A DNA stretch of 64,000 nt, from positions 1 to 64,000 of the forward strand of contig CAZOJI010000016.1 of the NCBI GenBank assembly GCA_964580055.1, given 5' to 3'. Source of the stretch: JBDGYW01 sp964580055 (GTDB lineage Bacteria > Gemmatimonadota > Gemmatimonadetes > Gemmatimonadales > GWC2-71-9). This document shows, piece by piece, positions 62,257 to 64,000 of the stretch. The notes under the pieces are model-generated. The model made no database searches. It saw nothing but the letters and a program-made list of their open reading frames with translations, and was not told the DNA's origin. Both the position numbers and the translations under genes were made by a program. The stretch's first letter is position 1; each line of letters begins with the position of its first letter.

Positions 62257-62889
62257 ATGGTGGCAAAGAAGAAGGAGCCAGCGAAAAAGAAAGCTGTCAA
62301 AAAGGCCAAGAAGAAGCCGGTGAAGAAAAAGGCAGTCAAGAAAAAGCCGGTGAAGAAAAAGGCAGTCAAGAAAAAGCCGGTGAAGAAAAAGGCAGTCAAG
62401 AAAAAGCCGGTGAAGAAGAAGGCGGTCAAGAAAAAGCCGGTGAAGAAAAAGGCAGTGAAGAAGGCTAAGAAGAAGCCGGTGAAGAAGAAGCCGGCGAAGA
62501 AAAAGGCAGTCAAGAAGAAGCCGGTGAAGAAAAAGGCGGCGAAGAAAAAGGCAGTCAAGAAGAAGCCGGTGAAGAAGAAGGCGGTCAAGAAGAAGCCGGT
62601 GAAGAAAAAGGCAGTCAAGAAGAAGGCCAAAAAGAAGCGCAAGCCCAACGAGGCCTTCATGAGGCCAGTGACGCCGGACGATCATCTGGCCGCCGTCGTA
62701 GGCGCAAAACCGTTGCCGCGTACTCAACTGACCAAAAAGCTGTGGGCGTACATCAAGAAGCACGGCCTGCAGGACGAGCGGAATAAGCGGATGATCAATG
62801 CCGACGACAAGCTCAAGCCGATCTTCAACAACAAAGACCAAGTCTCGATGTTCGAGATGACGAAGTTGGTGAGTGGGCACATCAAATAA
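62257..62889 (+). CDS. Lysine-rich histone-like protein with a C-terminal SWIB domain
   Basis: This protein of about 210 residues has residues 3-130 made almost wholly of Lys, Ala, Pro and Val in a KKKPVKKKAV decapeptide repeat (30-bp DNA unit). A SWIB/MDM2-like domain follows (about 137-208: PRTQLTKKLWAYIKKHGLQD, then NADDKLKPIFNNKDQVSMFE). The tail should bind DNA electrostatically like histone H1 or chlamydial Hc1. It probably acts as a nucleoid protein. The ATG at 62257 is preferred; a GTG at 62251 is also in frame. Repeat number is likely to vary between strains. Confidence 0.92.
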   Translation: MVAKKKEPAKKKAVKKAKKKPVKKKAVKKKPVKKKAVKKKPVKKKAVKKKPVKKKAVKKKPVKKKAVKKAKKKPVKKKPAKKKAVKKKPVKKKAAKKKAVKKKPVKKKAVKKKPVKKKAVKKKAKKKRKPNEAFMRPVTPDDHLAAVVGAKPLPRTQLTKKLWAYIKKHGLQDERNKRMINADDKLKPIFNNKDQVSMFEMTKLVSGHIK

Positions 62890-62929
62890 CGACTGCCACA
62901 TCACCGCAGCAGCTTCGCCCAGTTGCAAC

Positions 62930-62946
62930 CGCGGTCCTCGACCGCG
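62930..62946 (+). terminator. Small hairpin after the SWIB gene
   Basis: CGCGGT pairs with ACCGCG over a 5-nt loop, about 40 bases past the stop. There is no T tract. Confidence 0.35.
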
Positions 62947-62981
62947 CAGTCACATACTTTAGCTCCAGCCCTGCGCGAGAG

Positions 62982-63007
62982 GGGGGTCGGCGCGCTCGCC
63001 GACCCCC
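62982..63007 (+). terminator. Strong GC hairpin downstream of the SWIB gene
   Basis: A perfect 11-bp stem (GGGGGTCGGCG with CGCCGACCCCC) has a 4-nt loop. There is no T tract, but it is the strongest stem in this spacer. Confidence 0.55.
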
Positions 63008-63110
63008 AACGCGGTTCACGCCAAGGCCGCACACGTGACGCATTCGCTCGGCAATCGCCGTGCTCGCCGCATTCATATCACTGGGAGCCCTCGGCACTCA
63101 TACCGACTCC

Positions 63111-63170
63111 CCCCTACCCCCCTACCGCCCTAGCTCCCTAGCGCCCTAGTGCCCTAGCTCCCAACACCAG
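63111..63170. repeat. CCCTAGCGC-type tandem repeat
   Basis: Five successive units of 9-10 bases (CCCTAGCTC, CCTAGCGC, CCTAGTGC and similar) follow CTACCGCC. The end, CCAGCCTCTGTTCC, also occurs in slightly changed form at 51665 after the gltS-like gene. Confidence 0.65.
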
Positions 63171-63482
63171 CCTCTGTTCCAGTCTCACGGGGTCCTGTTT
63201 CTCACCCTCGAGACCGATCTGAATGCTTCAACACGCGACTCTCCGAGTTCTTGACAGTGAGAAGGAACCGCCGCAAATTGATACTCACGAAAACCATAAT
63301 GCGGCGCCACGCCTTCCCTCCTTCCGTTCAAAGGGCGCGGATCCGCAGTCAGAGCTAAAAAAACTGATTTCACGCACGCCTCGCGTCCCTTGAAAGGGGT
63401 AACGTGAATTATTGGCATCTGCGGTTTCCAAGAAATGGCGCCGGAGTCGAATTCTCGACTTCTGCGACATGTGAGTTGTTGG

Positions 63483-63531
63483 GTCCGGAACGATGAGGCG
63501 TTTCCGGACTCTTTTAGTGCGCTTAGCGCAC
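63483..63531 (+). promoter_or_regulatory. Two adjacent hairpins upstream of the SusC-like receptor
   Basis: GTCCGGAA/TTCCGGAC (63483-63509, 11-nt loop) is followed by CTTTTAG and then by GTGCGC/GCGCAC (63517-63531, 3-nt loop). The first resembles a terminator. With the perfect AGGAGG at 63595 they form a leader of at least 120 bases. The remaining spacer from 63190 shows no gene. Confidence 0.5.
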
Positions 63532-63605
63532 GTCGTTGTCCGACATGCGTGTTCATAGATAGATAGTTGAGCAGGATGTTCCTTAACCACGCTTAGGAGG
63601 CATTC

Positions 63606-64000
63606 ATGACTTCTTCGTTGTTGTACTGGAGCAGGCGAGGGCTCGCTCTCGCCGCTCTAGGCTTGCTCTTCGGAGTCAGTCCGGGAGTCGCGCAGACTGG
63701 CTCGATCGAAGGGACGGTGCGAAACGCCCGTACCGAACAGAGGCTCGAAGGGGCGCGGGTCACCGTGCAGGGGACCAATCTCACGGCCACCACGAACGAC
63801 AATGGCTACTACAGGATCGATAACGTTCCGGTCGGTACGTACACCGTGCGCGCACAGGTCATCGGCTACAACGCGCTCCAGGCCCGGAACGCCAGGGTCA
63901 CTGCGGGAATCCCGCTGACTGTCGATTTCGACCTGCTACCGGCGGTCATCAACCTGGACGCAATGGTGGTCACCGGCGTGCTCGGTGAGACACAGACCGC
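63606..64000 (+). CDS. SusC/RagA-like TonB-dependent receptor, 5' part only
   Basis: The first 131 residues are visible before the window ends. A signal peptide (about 1-30, cleavage near GVAQTG) is followed by a carboxypeptidase-regulatory-like domain (GSIEGTVRNARTEQRLEGAR, then NDNGYYRIDNVPVGTYTVRA). The linker LDAMVVTGVLGETQT then leads into the plug domain. It should be an outer-membrane importer for glycans or peptides. The ATG at 63606 has a perfect AGGAGG 5 bases upstream, suggesting strong translation. Confidence 0.92.
   Translation, partial: MTSSLLYWSRRGLALAALGLLFGVSPGVAQTGSIEGTVRNARTEQRLEGARVTVQGTNLTATTNDNGYYRIDNVPVGTYTVRAQVIGYNALQARNARVTAGIPLTVDFDLLPAVINLDAMVVTGVLGETQT

Noticed and set aside
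62232..62928. Minus-strand Phe/Leu-rich open frames opposite the SWIB gene
   Set aside because: They are the antisense of the lysine repeat (AAG read as CTT/TTC) and only look like membrane proteins.

Overview
The window is a stretch of bacterial chromosome from a GC-rich Gram-negative organism. I infer Gemmatimonadota or a close relative, at moderate confidence. Pointers are TonB-dependent receptors that open with carboxypeptidase-regulatory-like domains, DUF4097 surface proteins in an ECF sigma operon, a HEAT-repeat anti-sigma-like protein, a lysine-rich SWIB protein, and many GTG/TTG starts. No rRNA, marker-gene tree or database search was available. Two runs of exactly 100 N (7746-7845 and 36871-36970) show that this is a draft assembly.

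Layout. 1-9.7 kb: secreted esterase, a kinase-like polytopic membrane protein, DsbA-like and FKBP folding factors, a small alpha/beta hydrolase, a charged protein broken by an assembly gap, a cAMP-type binding protein and an aldo/keto reductase. 9.7-15.8 kb: semialdehyde dehydrogenase, HtrA protease, DnaK and a rhomboid protease. DnaK and rhomboid are divergent around a perfect 31-bp palindrome.

15.9-32.4 kb looks like a phosphorus and nucleoside scavenging region: DeoC, an outer-membrane TonB receptor with a beta-helix lipoprotein, two divergent PhoB-like regulators, a PhoR-like kinase, a Tat-exported phosphoesterase, a 5'-nucleotidase, a concentrative nucleoside transporter and a purine nucleoside phosphorylase. 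The plausible flow is nucleotide capture and dephosphorylation outside the cytoplasm, nucleoside import, phosphorolysis, then DeoC cleavage of deoxyribose 5-phosphate. DeoC carries an N-terminal helix like those that target enzymes into bacterial microcompartments.

32.6-36.5 kb: ECF sigma with a HEAT-repeat anti-sigma-like partner, an M48 protease lipoprotein and a small membrane protein. 36.5-37.4 kb is non-coding and holds a 21/42-bp tandem array around the second gap. 37.4-43.5 kb: thiD, a HAD 5'-nucleotidase and an SLC12-like transporter in one overlapping minus-strand operon, then a SpoU methyltransferase and a prepilin peptidase. 43.8-46.8 kb: ECF sigma, zinc-finger anti-sigma and two DUF4097 proteins. 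47-51.6 kb: a metallopeptidase-like lipoprotein, a DUF445 protein and a GltS-like symporter. 51.7-55.6 kb: the conserved ffh-rpsP-rimM-trmD-rplS-rnhB block.

55.7-64 kb: a truncated creatininase, a DUF4438 protein, an MNT/HEPN pair bracketed by 39-bp direct repeats, tRNA-Lys(UUU), a PAS/coiled-coil membrane protein, the SWIB protein behind a hairpin-rich leader, and the start of a SusC-like receptor.

A striking background feature is the intergenic repeats: TCCAAT/ATTGGA-rich blocks, CCCTAGCGC and GGTAGGCCGG blocks, and a 92-nt element found upstream of two genes. Start codons were chosen by ribosome-binding site and family length. Functions rest on motifs read by eye.
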